Shown: positions 49,718 through 58,909, counted from the stretch's first letter. The stretch: DNA of 64,000 nucleotides from Mycobacterium sp. 852002-51163_SCH5372311 (GCF_001667115.1 NZ_LZIJ01000171.1:212882-276881); one strand, 5' to 3'. Program-made: numbers and translations. The notes: generated by a model from the letters alone, not told the origin.

Positions 49718-50428
49718 ATGAGCTATGAATTCAACGGTCAGTCGGCCGATGTCGAGCAAGCATTGGCCGGCGGCGCCCCACAGCGAGTCGGCTGGTTCCG
49801 GTTCTACTTCGCCGACCAGCGTTGGGAATGGTCCGAGCAGGTGCAGCGGATGCACGGTTACGAACCGGGCAGCGTCATCCCGACCACCGAACTGGTACTG
49901 GCACACAAACATCCGGACGACCGAGAGCGGGTCGCCGCCACTATCGACGAAATTCTGCACAGCAACGGCGCATTCAGCACGCGTCATCGCATCATCGACA
50001 CGCGGGGAAATGTGCATCACGTCGTCGTGGTCGGTGACCCGCTGTATAGCGATCGCGGAGACGATCACCCCGCGAACGATCACCACGCCGACGGCGACCC
50101 ACCGATTGCCGGGACACAGGGTTTCTATGTCGACGTGTCCTCGTTCCCCGAACAAGCCGACGAGGATCTCGTCACGGCCAGATTGACCGAGATCGCGGCC
50201 AACCGGGCCGGCATCGAACAGGCCAAGGGCATGTTGATGCTGATTTACGGCATCGACGACGAATCGGCGTTCAATCTGCTCAGACGGCTGTCGCAGGAGA
50301 CGAACGTCAGGTTGCGACCGCTCGCCGAACAGATCGCTGAAGACTTTCGCGCGGCCGGCCCGGGCACGATCTCCCGATCGGCGTTCGATCAACTGCTGCT
50401 AACCGCCCACTTACGCGCCCGGCGGTGA
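49718..50428 (+). CDS. PAS and ANTAR domain RNA-binding regulator
   Basis: A 236-residue protein from ATG 49718 (Shine-Dalgarno gaaagga). The PAS domain covers about 15-140 (VGWFRFYFADQRWEWSEQV, HKHPDDRERV, FSTRHRIID). The ANTAR RNA-binding domain covers about 160-225 (AANRAGIEQAKGMLMLIYG, FNLLRRLSQETN, LRPLAEQI). ANTAR proteins bind paired hairpins in mRNA leaders to prevent termination. The gene lies 79 bp after hsp18 in the same direction. The PAS ligand is unknown; heme or aromatic ligands are possible. Many mycobacteria carry several such proteins. Confidence 0.9.
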   Translation: MSYEFNGQSADVEQALAGGAPQRVGWFRFYFADQRWEWSEQVQRMHGYEPGSVIPTTELVLAHKHPDDRERVAATIDEILHSNGAFSTRHRIIDTRGNVHHVVVVGDPLYSDRGDDHPANDHHADGDPPIAGTQGFYVDVSSFPEQADEDLVTARLTEIAANRAGIEQAKGMLMLIYGIDDESAFNLLRRLSQETNVRLRPLAEQIAEDFRAAGPGTISRSAFDQLLLTAHLRARR

Positions 50429-50516
50429 AAGTCGTTGTCCGTCAACAGCTCTTCGACATGCTGAACGGCTTCGGGAAACCAAATTGACGACGGGTAAGCC
50501 GGTAGCGGTGAAGCGG

Positions 50517-51689
50517 TCATCGTGCCCCGCTGTTTGATCGCACGCAATGCGAAGTGAGCCGCTCATAAATGGTCAGCAATTCGAACGCTGTCCGGTCCCA
50601 CGTATAGCGGGACGACACGCGATTCCGGCCCGCCGCACCCATGCTCCGGAAGTAAAACTGTTGGGTGGAAAGACTCCTCAGTGCTCCGACCAATTCCGCG
50701 GGACGGTTCGGGGACAACACCAACCCTGTAATGGCGTGCACGACGACGTCACTGAGCGCCCCAACGGGCAGCGTGACGACTGCTACTCCACTGGCCATGG
50801 CCTGCAAAGCTGTCGTCGCGCGCACCGGCCGGCGTGGTGTGCAGGCAAGCACATCGGTAGATCGCAGTAACCTCGGCAGCTGTTCGCCGGCGACAGTACC
50901 CACAAAATGGACCCGGTCGGCCACACCCAAGTTTGCGGCGAGTTGTTCCAACTCGGTTCGCGCCTGGTCGTGAGACTGGTCGGTCACGTCGGTTTCCGCG
51001 ACAATCAGCTCGGTCCCGGGAACCGCGGGCAGAGCCCGAATCACCATGTCGAATCCGTTGCACGGCAGCGGGTTCGGCGCGAGGCACAAAATGCGATGCA
51101 AGTCGCTATGGGCAAGCGCCGGTCCGACGGGACTGTACCGGAGAACGTCGACACCGCCCGCCATGACGGACAGTCGGGCGCGGCTGTGACGCAACCTGGC
51201 CAGCACGGCGACATCTGCGTTGCTCTCACCAGTCACCCATGCCGCGTTGCGAGCCAACAACGGCTCGATGCGTTCGCGTTCGGCGTTGTCGTCCGTGACA
51301 TCGAAAGAGCTTGAGCGCGATGTCGCGGCCAGACTTCGGAAAGTCTGGACGACCGGAAGACCTTGCGGCCGGGCGGCCAGTTGAGCGGCTAAGCCACCCA
51401 GCCAGCCATACGCGTGCACGACGTCGGGTTGGTCTGCTGACCACCGTCGTTCGAGGGTGACCGCCCAATCTCCGACCAAGGGCAACAGGTCGCGATACGA
51501 CTGTTGCCTGCTGGGCCCTCCGTACAACGGGACGATTCGGTAGTTGTGCTTAGCGGTTTTCCGGGTGTGGCGACCAGTTGTTTGCCGGAGGTAGGCGGTG
51601 ATGTCCTGACTTTGTGCCGCGAGAGCTGTCCATAGCTGCGCGAAATCCTCACCTTGCAAGTTGTCCGCGCTGACGATCGCAATCTTCAT
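50517..51689 (-). CDS. Glycosyltransferase family 4 protein
   Basis: A 390-residue GT-B-fold glycosyltransferase from ATG 51689 with GGGAG upstream. The acceptor domain begins MKIAIVSADNLQGEDF, with DVVHAYGWLGGLAAQL; the donor domain has VHFVGTVAGEQLPRLLRSTDV and TTALQAMASGVAVVTLPVG, where the usual E-x7-E motif is weak (the first Glu is replaced by Arg-Ala). The sugar donor and acceptor cannot be predicted. It is divergent from the catalase gene; a longer in-frame start would extend into the catalase promoter. No partner gene for polysaccharide synthesis is adjacent. Confidence 0.83.
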   Translation of the reverse strand: MKIAIVSADNLQGEDFAQLWTALAAQSQDITAYLRQTTGRHTRKTAKHNYRIVPLYGGPSRQQSYRDLLPLVGDWAVTLERRWSADQPDVVHAYGWLGGLAAQLAARPQGLPVVQTFRSLAATSRSSSFDVTDDNAERERIEPLLARNAAWVTGESNADVAVLARLRHSRARLSVMAGGVDVLRYSPVGPALAHSDLHRILCLAPNPLPCNGFDMVIRALPAVPGTELIVAETDVTDQSHDQARTELEQLAANLGVADRVHFVGTVAGEQLPRLLRSTDVLACTPRRPVRATTALQAMASGVAVVTLPVGALSDVVVHAITGLVLSPNRPAELVGALRSLSTQQFYFRSMGAAGRNRVSSRYTWDRTAFELLTIYERLTSHCVRSNSGAR

Positions 51690-51933
51690 TGCCAACTCCC
51701 TTCGCGCGTCACCGCGACTTGGCGGCGCAATACCGCGAGAACGCCAGGTGTCGCTTACCCCGGCGTGATATCCCGCGAAACGCGAGAACTTGCCGTTTCG
51801 TCTGCTAGCAGGACGCCTCGCCTGGCGGATCGCACGTGCTCCGGTTTGGCCTGGACGAATGGTGGCTACTCGAAGTGGTCGGACAACCGGCATGGCCAGA
51901 CAACAAGCAGACACACAGGTAAGGGGACGAGCC

Positions 51934-54063
51934 GTGGGCGCCGACCACACCTCTAATAATCCGAAACACGGGGACGATCCGAAACAGCGGGACTTGGAGC
52001 CCTCCCGGGTGCGGCGGGACACCGGATACCTGACCACCCAGCAAGGGGTGCGGGTTGACCACACCGACGATGCGCTGACGGTCGGCGAACGGGGACCGAC
52101 GCTGCTCGAGGATTTCCACGCTCGCGAGAAGATCACCCACTTCGACCACGAGCGCATCCCGGAGCGCGTCGTTCATGCGCGCGGTGCCGGCGCTTACGGC
52201 TTCTTCGAGCCGTACGACGATTGGCTGGCCGAATACACCGCGGCGAGATTTTTGACCACACCGGGCACCCGTACTCCGGTGTTCGTGCGGTTTTCGACCG
52301 TCGCCGGATCGCGCGGCTCGGCCGACACCGTGCGCGACGTTCGCGGATTCGCCACCAAGTTCTACACCGAGCAAGGCAATTACGACTTGGTAGGCAACAA
52401 CTTTCCCGTCTTCTTCATCCAGGACGGCATCAAGTTTCCCGACTTCGTGCACGCCGTGAAGCCCGAGCCGCACAACGAGATCCCGCAGGCGCAGTCGGCG
52501 CACGACACGTTGTGGGACTTCGTCTCGCTGCAACCGGAGACGCTGCACGCGATCATGTGGCTGATGTCGGACCGGTCGTTACCGCGCAGCTACCGGATGA
52601 TGCAGGGCTTCGGTGTCCATACCTTCCGGCTCGTGAACGACCGCGGCGAGGGCACGTTCGTGAAGTTCCATTGGAAGCCGCGGCTGGGAACGCATTCGCT
52701 GATCTGGGACGAGGTGCAGAAGATCGCCGGAAAGGACCCCGACTACAACCGGCGCGACCTGTGGGAAGCGATCGAGGCCGGCCAGTATCCGGAATGGGAG
52801 CTGGGCGTGCAGCTGGTGGCCGAAGCCGACGAGTTCAACTTCGACTTCGACCTGCTCGACGCGACGAAAATCATTCCAGAAGAACAGGTTCCGGTGCGGC
52901 CCGTCGGAAAGATGGTGCTGAACCGCAACCCGGACAACTTCTTCGCCGAGACCGAGCAGGTTGCGTTCCACACCGCGAACGTGGTCCCCGGCATCGACTT
53001 CACCAACGATCCGCTGTTGCAGTTCCGCAACTTCTCCTACCTAGACACTCAGTTGATCCGATTGGGTGGCCCCAACTTCGCGCAGTTGCCCGTCAACCGG
53101 CCGGTGGCCGAGGTGCGCAACAACCAACAGGACGGGTACGGGCAGCATGCGATCCCGCAGGGGCGATCCAGCTACTTCAAGAACACCATCGGTGGCGGAT
53201 GTCCGGCGCTGGCCGACGAAAACGTATTCCGCCACTACACGCAGCGGCTCGACGGCGAAACCATGCGCAAGCGCGCCAAGTCTTTCGAAAACCACTACAG
53301 CCAGGCGCGGATGTTCTGGAAGAGCATGTCGGCCGTGGAGGCCGAACACATCGTTGCGGCCTTCGCCTTCGAACTCGGCAAGGTCGAGGTGCCCGATATC
53401 CGTAAGGCGGTAGTGGCGCAACTCGTTCGCGTGGACCACGATCTGGCCACCCAGGTGGCCGCAAAGCTCGGGTTACCCGAGCCGCCGGAGGAGCCGGTCG
53501 ATGACTCGGTGCCCGCGTCGCCGGCGCTGTCGCAGATCGCGGTCAGCGACACCATTGAGTCGCGCAAGATTGCCGTGCTGGCTGCTGATGGCGTGGATGT
53601 CGTTGGGGTGCAGCGGTTTAAGGAATTGATGGATCAGCGGGGCGCCATCGTCGAGGTGTTGGCGCCGGTTGCCGGTGGCAACTTGAGCGGTGGCTCAGGC
53701 GGCGAGCTGCCGGTGGACAGGGCGTTCACGACGATGGCTTCGGTGCTCTACGACGCGGTCGTGGTGGCGTGCGGACCGCAATCGGTGGCCACCCTCGCCG
53801 GCGACGGCTACGCTGTGCATTTCGTGACCGAGGCCTACAAGCATCTCAAGCCGATCGGGGCGTTCGGCGCCGGGATCGACCTGCTGCGCGAGGCGCATGT
53901 GAATGCCGGCCTCGCCGATGGCACCGAGGTGGTGAGCGACCAATCCGTCGTCACGACGGGGGCCGCGGCGGACACCTTGCCGGACGAGTTCGTCGACCGA
54001 TTCGCCGCCGCCCTGGCCGAGCACCGCTGCTGGGAGCGGCGCACGGACCCGGTACCGGCCTAA
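51934..54063 (+). CDS. katE: Large-subunit monofunctional catalase (KatE/HPII type)
   Basis: A 709-residue clade-II catalase that splits H2O2. Active-site parts are RVVHARGAGAYGFFE (distal His), VGNNFPVFFIQDG (distal Asn) and the proximal RNFSYLDTQLIRLGGPNF (Arg and Tyr haem ligand). The extra C-terminal flavodoxin/class-I-amidotransferase-like domain of about 160 residues starts at SRKIAVLAADGVDV. GTG 51934 has the Shine-Dalgarno AAGGGGA; ATG 51892 would add 14 residues. KatE is additional to KatG in mycobacteria that carry it and suits the surrounding stress-function region. Confidence 0.94.
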   Translation: MGADHTSNNPKHGDDPKQRDLEPSRVRRDTGYLTTQQGVRVDHTDDALTVGERGPTLLEDFHAREKITHFDHERIPERVVHARGAGAYGFFEPYDDWLAEYTAARFLTTPGTRTPVFVRFSTVAGSRGSADTVRDVRGFATKFYTEQGNYDLVGNNFPVFFIQDGIKFPDFVHAVKPEPHNEIPQAQSAHDTLWDFVSLQPETLHAIMWLMSDRSLPRSYRMMQGFGVHTFRLVNDRGEGTFVKFHWKPRLGTHSLIWDEVQKIAGKDPDYNRRDLWEAIEAGQYPEWELGVQLVAEADEFNFDFDLLDATKIIPEEQVPVRPVGKMVLNRNPDNFFAETEQVAFHTANVVPGIDFTNDPLLQFRNFSYLDTQLIRLGGPNFAQLPVNRPVAEVRNNQQDGYGQHAIPQGRSSYFKNTIGGGCPALADENVFRHYTQRLDGETMRKRAKSFENHYSQARMFWKSMSAVEAEHIVAAFAFELGKVEVPDIRKAVVAQLVRVDHDLATQVAAKLGLPEPPEEPVDDSVPASPALSQIAVSDTIESRKIAVLAADGVDVVGVQRFKELMDQRGAIVEVLAPVAGGNLSGGSGGELPVDRAFTTMASVLYDAVVVACGPQSVATLAGDGYAVHFVTEAYKHLKPIGAFGAGIDLLREAHVNAGLADGTEVVSDQSVVTTGAAADTLPDEFVDRFAAALAEHRCWERRTDPVPA

Positions 54064-54139
54064 GAGTTGCCGCGTCGCGGGTTTGACCCCCTCCGGGCCC
54101 GGGCACCCTGGCACCGTTGTCCCATCACAGGAGGTGACG

Positions 54140-54397
54140 ATGCCCAACTCGTCGATCAAGAACGAGAAGATGTACCGGGAGCTGCGCAAGAAAGGCGATT
54201 CGAAAGAGAAGGCCGCGCGGATTTCCAATGCGACCGCGTCGCGCGGGAAATCCTCGGTGGGCCGCAAAGGCGGCAAGGCCGGGTCCTACGCGGACTGGAC
54301 TGTCCCGCAACTGAAGAAGCGGGCCAAAGAGCTTGGGATGTCAGGCTATTCATCGCTGACTAAAGACAAGCTGATCACCAAACTCCGTAATCACTGA
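54140..54397 (+). CDS. Small basic Rho-N/DUF7218-like protein
   Basis: An 85-residue, lysine-rich protein with an ideal Shine-Dalgarno (aggaggtgac) before the ATG. The N-terminal half (KMYRELRKKGDSKEKAARI, SNATASRG) matches the small DUF7218-type family; the C-terminal half (YADWTVPQLKKRAKELGM, LTKDKLITKLRNH) is a Rho-termination-factor N-terminal/SAP-like fold, which binds nucleic acid. It follows katE by 76 bp and its stop overlaps that of the convergent nucleotidyltransferase gene by 7 bp. Similar small proteins accompany stress genes in actinobacteria; its function is not known. Confidence 0.8.
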   Translation: MPNSSIKNEKMYRELRKKGDSKEKAARISNATASRGKSSVGRKGGKAGSYADWTVPQLKKRAKELGMSGYSSLTKDKLITKLRNH

Positions 54398-54969
54398 GCG
54401 GTGATGCCGAGCCGCTGCGCCAATACCAGAAAGGCGACGGCGTAGTCGTTGTCGGCGGTCTGGGCACTGACCAGATCCCAGTCCACCCGTTCGCGGATGG
54501 CCCGCACGGCCGGCAGCAGCTTGGCGAAGTCGCAATGGTGCTCGCCCAGCGAACGCAGCTTTTGGATCAGCACCGTGGTCGGCGGCAGCACCGGCATACC
54601 GATCGCCAGTACGTCGCGCTGCTCGGCGCTGTCCAAGGTGGCTCGATCGACGGGCACGCCGTTGACCCGGTAAAGCACGTCGACCACCGTGTCACCGGTG
54701 CGCGCCTTGAAAAGCCAGTCCTCCGGCGGGTGCTCGACGGAGAATCCAGCATCGCTGAGCGTGGCCTCGGCGGCGGTGACGTCCGACTCCGCGACCACCA
54801 GATCGACATCGTGACAGGGTTCGGGCGCGCCGTAGGCCCACAGCGCGTAGCTGCCGGCGAGCGCGAAATGTGGTCCGTGCTCTTTCAATGCCGACGCGGC
54901 ACCACGTAACGCCTCGCGCAACGGGGCGCAGTACGCCGGCGAATCGGTGCGCGTCTCGACAGTTGCCAT
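54391..54969 (-). CDS. Nucleotidyltransferase-fold protein
   Basis: A 192-residue protein of the minimal nucleotidyltransferase superfamily. The motif is AGSYALWAYGAPEPCHDVDLVV (GS at about 37-38 and the DxD pair near 54-56). ATG 54969 (MATVETRTD) is the preferred start; a longer frame begins at 55005. AbiEii-like toxins and sugar/nucleotide transferases share this fold, but no antitoxin (AbiEi) gene is nearby, so a toxin role is not supported. It is convergent with the Rho-N-like gene, overlapping by 7 bp. Confidence 0.7.
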   Translation of the reverse strand: MATVETRTDSPAYCAPLREALRGAASALKEHGPHFALAGSYALWAYGAPEPCHDVDLVVAESDVTAAEATLSDAGFSVEHPPEDWLFKARTGDTVVDVLYRVNGVPVDRATLDSAEQRDVLAIGMPVLPPTTVLIQKLRSLGEHHCDFAKLLPAVRAIRERVDWDLVSAQTADNDYAVAFLVLAQRLGITAQ

Positions 54970-55267
54970 CGTGGATAGGTCATACCCCGGCGCCGGGTTG
55001 GGCAACCTGGCCGACCGTTTCCCCGCTGTTCAACTCGTTTCCCTGCTGTTTAAGCGGTTGCGGAACGGGCAATCCGCAGCTATGTCGGCCCCAGCCATCC
55101 GGATCTGCTTACCGGGCGGAGGACGAACACATTCACGGCGCCGACATGGGTTTCAGCGCGCGGGCATATTGGCTGGTCGGCGGACTTTCCGCGCGCCCGG
55201 GCCCGGGACCCGCCCCGTTTCGCCCACCAGCTGGCGAACCGGGGCGAACAGCGACGGGAGGTAGCGT

Positions 55268-56212
55268 GTGACCGCCGGTCTGGTACGGCACTGGCTGGAA
55301 TCGGGGCGACTGGAGTTGCCTCTGCCCGCTTCCGGGCGCACCGCAGAGCGCTGGCAGCGGCTGGCGCTGCTGGCCGAGGAGGACATCGTGGCGGCCCGAA
55401 TCGCCGAGGCCCATGTCGATGCCGTTGCCATCCTCGACGAATTGGGCGGCAAGCCACCGGAGCCGGGTCAGCTGTGGGCGGTGTGGGCGACCGAGTCTCC
55501 CGATGCGGTTCTGAACGCCACCGAGATCGCCGGGGGTACGTTCGCACTCAACGGGACAAAGGTGTGGTGCGCCGGCGCCGGCTTTTGCACCCATGCGCTG
55601 GTGACCGCCCGGATCGAGAATGGGCAATACGGCCTGTTCGCCGTCACGATCACCGATCCGGCCGTCAAACCCTTGCCGAGCACCTGGTGGAATGCCGGAA
55701 TGGCCGGCAGCGACACCCGGCCGGTCCAGTTCAGCAACGCCCATGCGGTCGCCGTCGGCGACCCCGGTGACTACCTGAGCCGTCCCGGCTTCTGGCATGG
55801 CGCAATCGGCGTGGCGGCTTGCTGGCTGGGCGGTGCCCGCCGCGTCGCCAATCCGCTGTACCGTTGCGCCAGTAGCGAATCGGCCGACGCCTACTCGCTC
55901 GCTCACCTGGGCGCCGTGGACGCCGCACTTGCCGCCGGCGAGGCGATTCTGGGCTCCGCGGCGGCGCAGATCGACTCCGATCCATTCGACCGGGCCGGCA
56001 TCGCTCAGCTGGTGGCCCGTCGCGCCCGAACCGTGGTGGAACATGCGGTCGACGAAGCCATCACCCGCACCGGCCGCGCACTGGGGCCGGGCCCGCTGTG
56101 TCAGGACGGCCGGCACGCCCAGCGGGTGGCCGACCTCACCATCTACGTCCGCCAAAGCCACGCGGAGCGGGATCTGGCCGAGCTTGGACGACTGGCCGGG
56201 CGGCCGTGCTGA
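55268..56212 (+). CDS. Short acyl-CoA dehydrogenase-like protein
   Basis: A 314-residue protein from GTG 55268, about 70 residues shorter than normal acyl-CoA dehydrogenases. The middle beta domain is visible (WAVWATESPDAVLNAT, LNGTKVWCAGAGFCTHALV) and a helical C-terminal domain follows, but the usual catalytic Glu and the FAD-binding R/Q motifs are not evident. Related proteins occur in actinobacterial clusters with a NodS-type methyltransferase, a PIG-L deacetylase and a glycosyltransferase; here only the methyltransferase is next. Catalytic activity is uncertain. The 298 bp before it hold no gene I can support. Confidence 0.7.
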   Translation: MTAGLVRHWLESGRLELPLPASGRTAERWQRLALLAEEDIVAARIAEAHVDAVAILDELGGKPPEPGQLWAVWATESPDAVLNATEIAGGTFALNGTKVWCAGAGFCTHALVTARIENGQYGLFAVTITDPAVKPLPSTWWNAGMAGSDTRPVQFSNAHAVAVGDPGDYLSRPGFWHGAIGVAACWLGGARRVANPLYRCASSESADAYSLAHLGAVDAALAAGEAILGSAAAQIDSDPFDRAGIAQLVARRARTVVEHAVDEAITRTGRALGPGPLCQDGRHAQRVADLTIYVRQSHAERDLAELGRLAGRPC

Positions 56213-56339
56213 TGACGGCTCGAGCATGGTTAGCACTCAGTCCAAACGATGAATTGAATTGTACTGGACGACAAGGCTTTTGGTGCCACTGATGCGGAAC
56301 CGGCGGAGCCTGCGCCGTCCTGAGGTACTCTGGGAACCA

Positions 56340-56364
56340 GCCCATTCGGTGCCTCCGAGTGGGC
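56340..56364. terminator. 10-bp-stem hairpin upstream of the methyltransferase gene
   Basis: GCCCATTCGG-type arm (56340-56349) pairs with CCGAGTGGGC (56355-56364) around the loop tgcct, with one G-T wobble. It lies in the 241-bp gap between the dehydrogenase-like gene and the methyltransferase. It could end the first transcript or form an mRNA leader structure; no T run follows. Confidence 0.4.
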
Positions 56365-56453
56365 GCTGAACGTAAACGCCATGCCGCGCAATGCTTTAGC
56401 ATCCTGGCGCTCGTGCTGCAGCGACTGCTCGCGATGAGAGAGGTGATATTCCG

Positions 56454-57083
56454 ATGGGCAGCCGACTACCCGACACCTACTTCGACCGGATATACGCCGG
56501 CGACGCCGACCCGTGGCACTCGACATCGCGCTGGTACGAAAAGCGCAAGTACGCGATCACCATGGCGATGCTGCCAAATCGCCGCTACCGGCACGCTTTC
56601 GAGCCTGGGTGCTCAATTGGGACACTGACCGCCATGCTGGCGTTGCGCTGTGATCACATCACGGCGGTGGATGTGGCCGGTGCTGCCGTCAGCGTCGCCA
56701 ATGAGCGGCTGCGCGCTGCCAGGTTGCGCGGCCAGGTGACCTTGGCGAGGGCCTCGCTGGACGCAGAGTGGCCCCCCGGACCGTTCGACCTGGTGGTGCT
56801 CAGCGAGGTCGCCTACTACCTGGACGCGGACACATTGGCCGCGGTGTTGCGGCGGGAGTGCCCCCGGCTGCTGCCCGGAGCCACCGTCATCGCCGCGCAC
56901 TGGCGGCGCGCCGTACCCGGCTATCCGCTCACCGGGGACAAGGCCCACACCATCATCGCGGCCACACCCGGATTGACCCCGCTGGGGTGTTACCGCGACA
57001 GCGATGTCGTCATCGAGGTTTTCGATACCGGCGACGGGCTTTCGGTGGCCGCCCGCGACGGAGTGCCGGGGGCCCTCGGGTAG
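56454..57083 (+). CDS. SAM-dependent methyltransferase (NodS-like)
   Basis: A 209-residue class I methyltransferase. It starts LPDTYFDRIYAGDADPWHST, typical of NodS/DREV-type enzymes, with motif I FEPGCSIGTLTAMLA near residue 50, motif II in ITAVDVAGAAVSVA and motif IV FDLVVLSEVAYYL. NodS methylates an amino sugar nitrogen. In many actinobacteria this type is found with an acyl-CoA dehydrogenase-like protein, a PIG-L deacetylase and a glycosyltransferase, so a sugar-containing metabolite is a possible substrate. The stop is 2 bp before the EEP gene. Confidence 0.85.
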   Translation: MGSRLPDTYFDRIYAGDADPWHSTSRWYEKRKYAITMAMLPNRRYRHAFEPGCSIGTLTAMLALRCDHITAVDVAGAAVSVANERLRAARLRGQVTLARASLDAEWPPGPFDLVVLSEVAYYLDADTLAAVLRRECPRLLPGATVIAAHWRRAVPGYPLTGDKAHTIIAATPGLTPLGCYRDSDVVIEVFDTGDGLSVAARDGVPGALG

Positions 57084-57085
57084 CC

Positions 57086-57850
57086 ATGCGGGTGGCGACC
57101 TTCAATATCCTGCACGGCCGCACCGTCGGCGACGGGGTGGATCCGGCGCGGCTGCGCGACTGTGTGCGCCGCCTTGATCCCGACATACTCGCCCTGCAAG
57201 AAGTGGACTGTGACCAGCCGCGGTCCGACCGGGCCGACCTCACCGCGCTCGCGGCCGACGCCATGGGCGCCGTGGCGCACCGGTTCGTGGCCGCGATCTC
57301 CGGGACACCGGGCGCCACCTGGATGGCCGCTACCGGTGACGAGCAGCCCGGCACGGCCGCCTATGGGATCGCGCTGCTGTCCCGGTTTCCGGTGGACAGT
57401 TGGCAGGTGGTGCGATTGCCGCGAATTCCGTTGCGCTTTCCCATGTATCTGCCCGGACCCGACCGGGTGATGATCGTCGACGAGGAACCGCGGGCGGCGG
57501 TCATCGCGCAGCTGCGCACCCCGCTTGGCGCGCTCACGGTGGCGAACACGCATTTGTCGTTCGTGCCCGGCTGGAATCGACGCCAGCTGCGACGGTTGAT
57601 CCGCGACCTGCGCGGCTTCCCGGGCCCGCGCCTGCTGACCGGCGATCTCAATCTCACACTTCCGGCGGTGCGCCGCTGGTCGGGCATGCGACCGCTGGCG
57701 GTGGCCGCGACCTTTCCCGCGGTCAATCCCAACCGTCAGCTCGACCACATCCTGACCGATGACCGCCGTCTGCGAGGCACTGCCGCCGAGACCGAGCCGA
57801 TGTCGATTTCCGATCACAGGCCGCTCGCGGTGGACCTCGAGCGGGTGTAA
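57086..57850 (+). CDS. Endonuclease/exonuclease/phosphatase family hydrolase
   Basis: A 254-residue EEP-fold metal-dependent phosphodiesterase. Family residues: MRVATFNILHGR (Asn), LALQEVD (metal Glu near 35), NTHLSFVPG, LLTGDLNLT (Asp and Asn) and the C-terminal LDHILTDD and ISDHRPLAVD (Asp-His). Such enzymes cut phosphodiesters in DNA, lipids or nucleotide sugars; no signal peptide is visible. It starts 2 bp after the methyltransferase and is very likely co-transcribed with it. A DNA role cannot be assumed. Confidence 0.86.
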   Translation: MRVATFNILHGRTVGDGVDPARLRDCVRRLDPDILALQEVDCDQPRSDRADLTALAADAMGAVAHRFVAAISGTPGATWMAATGDEQPGTAAYGIALLSRFPVDSWQVVRLPRIPLRFPMYLPGPDRVMIVDEEPRAAVIAQLRTPLGALTVANTHLSFVPGWNRRQLRRLIRDLRGFPGPRLLTGDLNLTLPAVRRWSGMRPLAVAATFPAVNPNRQLDHILTDDRRLRGTAAETEPMSISDHRPLAVDLERV

Positions 57851-57862
57851 GCCGCTCAGTCT

Positions 57863-58582
57863 CTAGACATTTGATGCCAACTCGGCGATGCGAGTGGAGT
57901 CCAAGTTGTCCAGCAGGTCCTGCGGGTCAGCGAATATCGTTGCAGCACCGGCTGTCTGCAACTCCGCGCCGGAAATACCGCCACTCAGCAAGCCGATGCA
58001 CCGCAACCCCGCGGCCAGCGCGGCGCGCGCGTCCCAGACGGCGTCGCCGACGAACACAGCCTGTTCTGCGGTCACGCCGGCCCGGTCCAGTGCGACTTGC
58101 AGGATCCCGGGTTCCGGCTTGGCGGTATCGACGTCGTGCGACGACGTCGTCGCGGAGATGACCTCTTCGCAGTTGAGTACCTTGCGCAGCACCTCCAACT
58201 CGTCTTCGGGGGCCGAGCTGGCCAGCACGACCTGCAAACCGAGATCGGCGACACGGCGCAGCAAATCGCGTGCACCCGGCAACGGCGCCAGCAACGGGGT
58301 GAGCTCACGGTAGTACCGGCTGTGCGCGTTACTGAGCCGCTCCTGCACGTCGTCGGACGCATTGCCGGACAGGGTGCCGACCAGCTTCGAGCCGTCCATG
58401 CCGATACTGCGGTGGATGCGCCAAGCCGCAACCGCTATTTCTTCGTCGTCGAAAGCCCGCTGCCAGGCATGGACATGGAGGTAGTTGGAATCAACGAGCG
58501 TTCCGTCCACGTCGAACAGGACGGCGGGGACGCCGTGGCTGGGGTTCTGCTGCCGCGCAGGGTCCGCGGCGGGGTGATTCAT
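57863..58582 (-). CDS. HAD superfamily hydrolase (phosphoglycolate-phosphatase-like)
   Basis: A 239-residue HAD phosphatase. Motif I is VLFDVDGTLVDSN (nucleophile Asp near 25), motif II VVLASSA, motif III in TAKPEPGILQVAL (Lys) and motif IV FVGDAVWDARAALAAG. The cap is of the helical C1 type seen in phosphoglycolate and beta-phosphoglucomutase relatives. The substrate is unknown. It is convergent with the EEP gene with only 12 bp between stops. Confidence 0.87.
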   Translation of the reverse strand: MNHPAADPARQQNPSHGVPAVLFDVDGTLVDSNYLHVHAWQRAFDDEEIAVAAWRIHRSIGMDGSKLVGTLSGNASDDVQERLSNAHSRYYRELTPLLAPLPGARDLLRRVADLGLQVVLASSAPEDELEVLRKVLNCEEVISATTSSHDVDTAKPEPGILQVALDRAGVTAEQAVFVGDAVWDARAALAAGLRCIGLLSGGISGAELQTAGAATIFADPQDLLDNLDSTRIAELASNV

Positions 58583-58639
58583 CTAGTTGCTCGTTTCTGC
58601 CTAGGTTTTTGTCGCGGGCGCATGGAACAACGCTGCGCC

Positions 58640-58909
58640 CTAGCCTGCGCCGGCGAGTCGTCTGCGGACGCGCTCGACGTCATCCGGTAACGGCATCGCT
58701 TGAGTGATGCGGGTGATCTCGACCCCGACGTCAGCGGTGTCGACCCGCCGCCGGCCGTTGGCGACGAGTTGCCATACGATCGCGGTGATTTCGTCTTCGG
58801 AAACGCGGCGCGGCAATAGCGCAAACAGCGGCACGTAGCCCGGCATGCCCGTCGGGTGACCGGCCCGTAGAAAGCCAACGGCGCTGCGTACACGGTCGAC
58901 CAGGCCCAT
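58640..58909 (-). CDS. DUF3349 small protein
   Basis: An 89-residue helical protein matching DUF3349, a family largely limited to actinobacteria. Characteristic parts are FLRAGHPTGMPGYVPLFALLPRRVSEDEI and ITRITQAMPLPDDVERVRRRLA, in which the Gly-Tyr-Pro segment is the usual core. M. tuberculosis has several members of unknown function. It lies 57 bp upstream of the HAD gene in the same direction. Confidence 0.82.
   Translation of the reverse strand: MGLVDRVRSAVGFLRAGHPTGMPGYVPLFALLPRRVSEDEITAIVWQLVANGRRRVDTADVGVEITRITQAMPLPDDVERVRRRLAGAG

Noticed and set aside
54391..54969. AbiEii-type toxin of a toxin-antitoxin pair
   Set aside because: The fold matches, but no antitoxin gene is adjacent; the neighbours are convergent or distant.
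54870..55271. 133-codon open frame between the nucleotidyltransferase and dehydrogenase-like genes
   Set aside because: Pro/Cys/Arg-rich, overlaps two supported genes, and has no recognisable domain.
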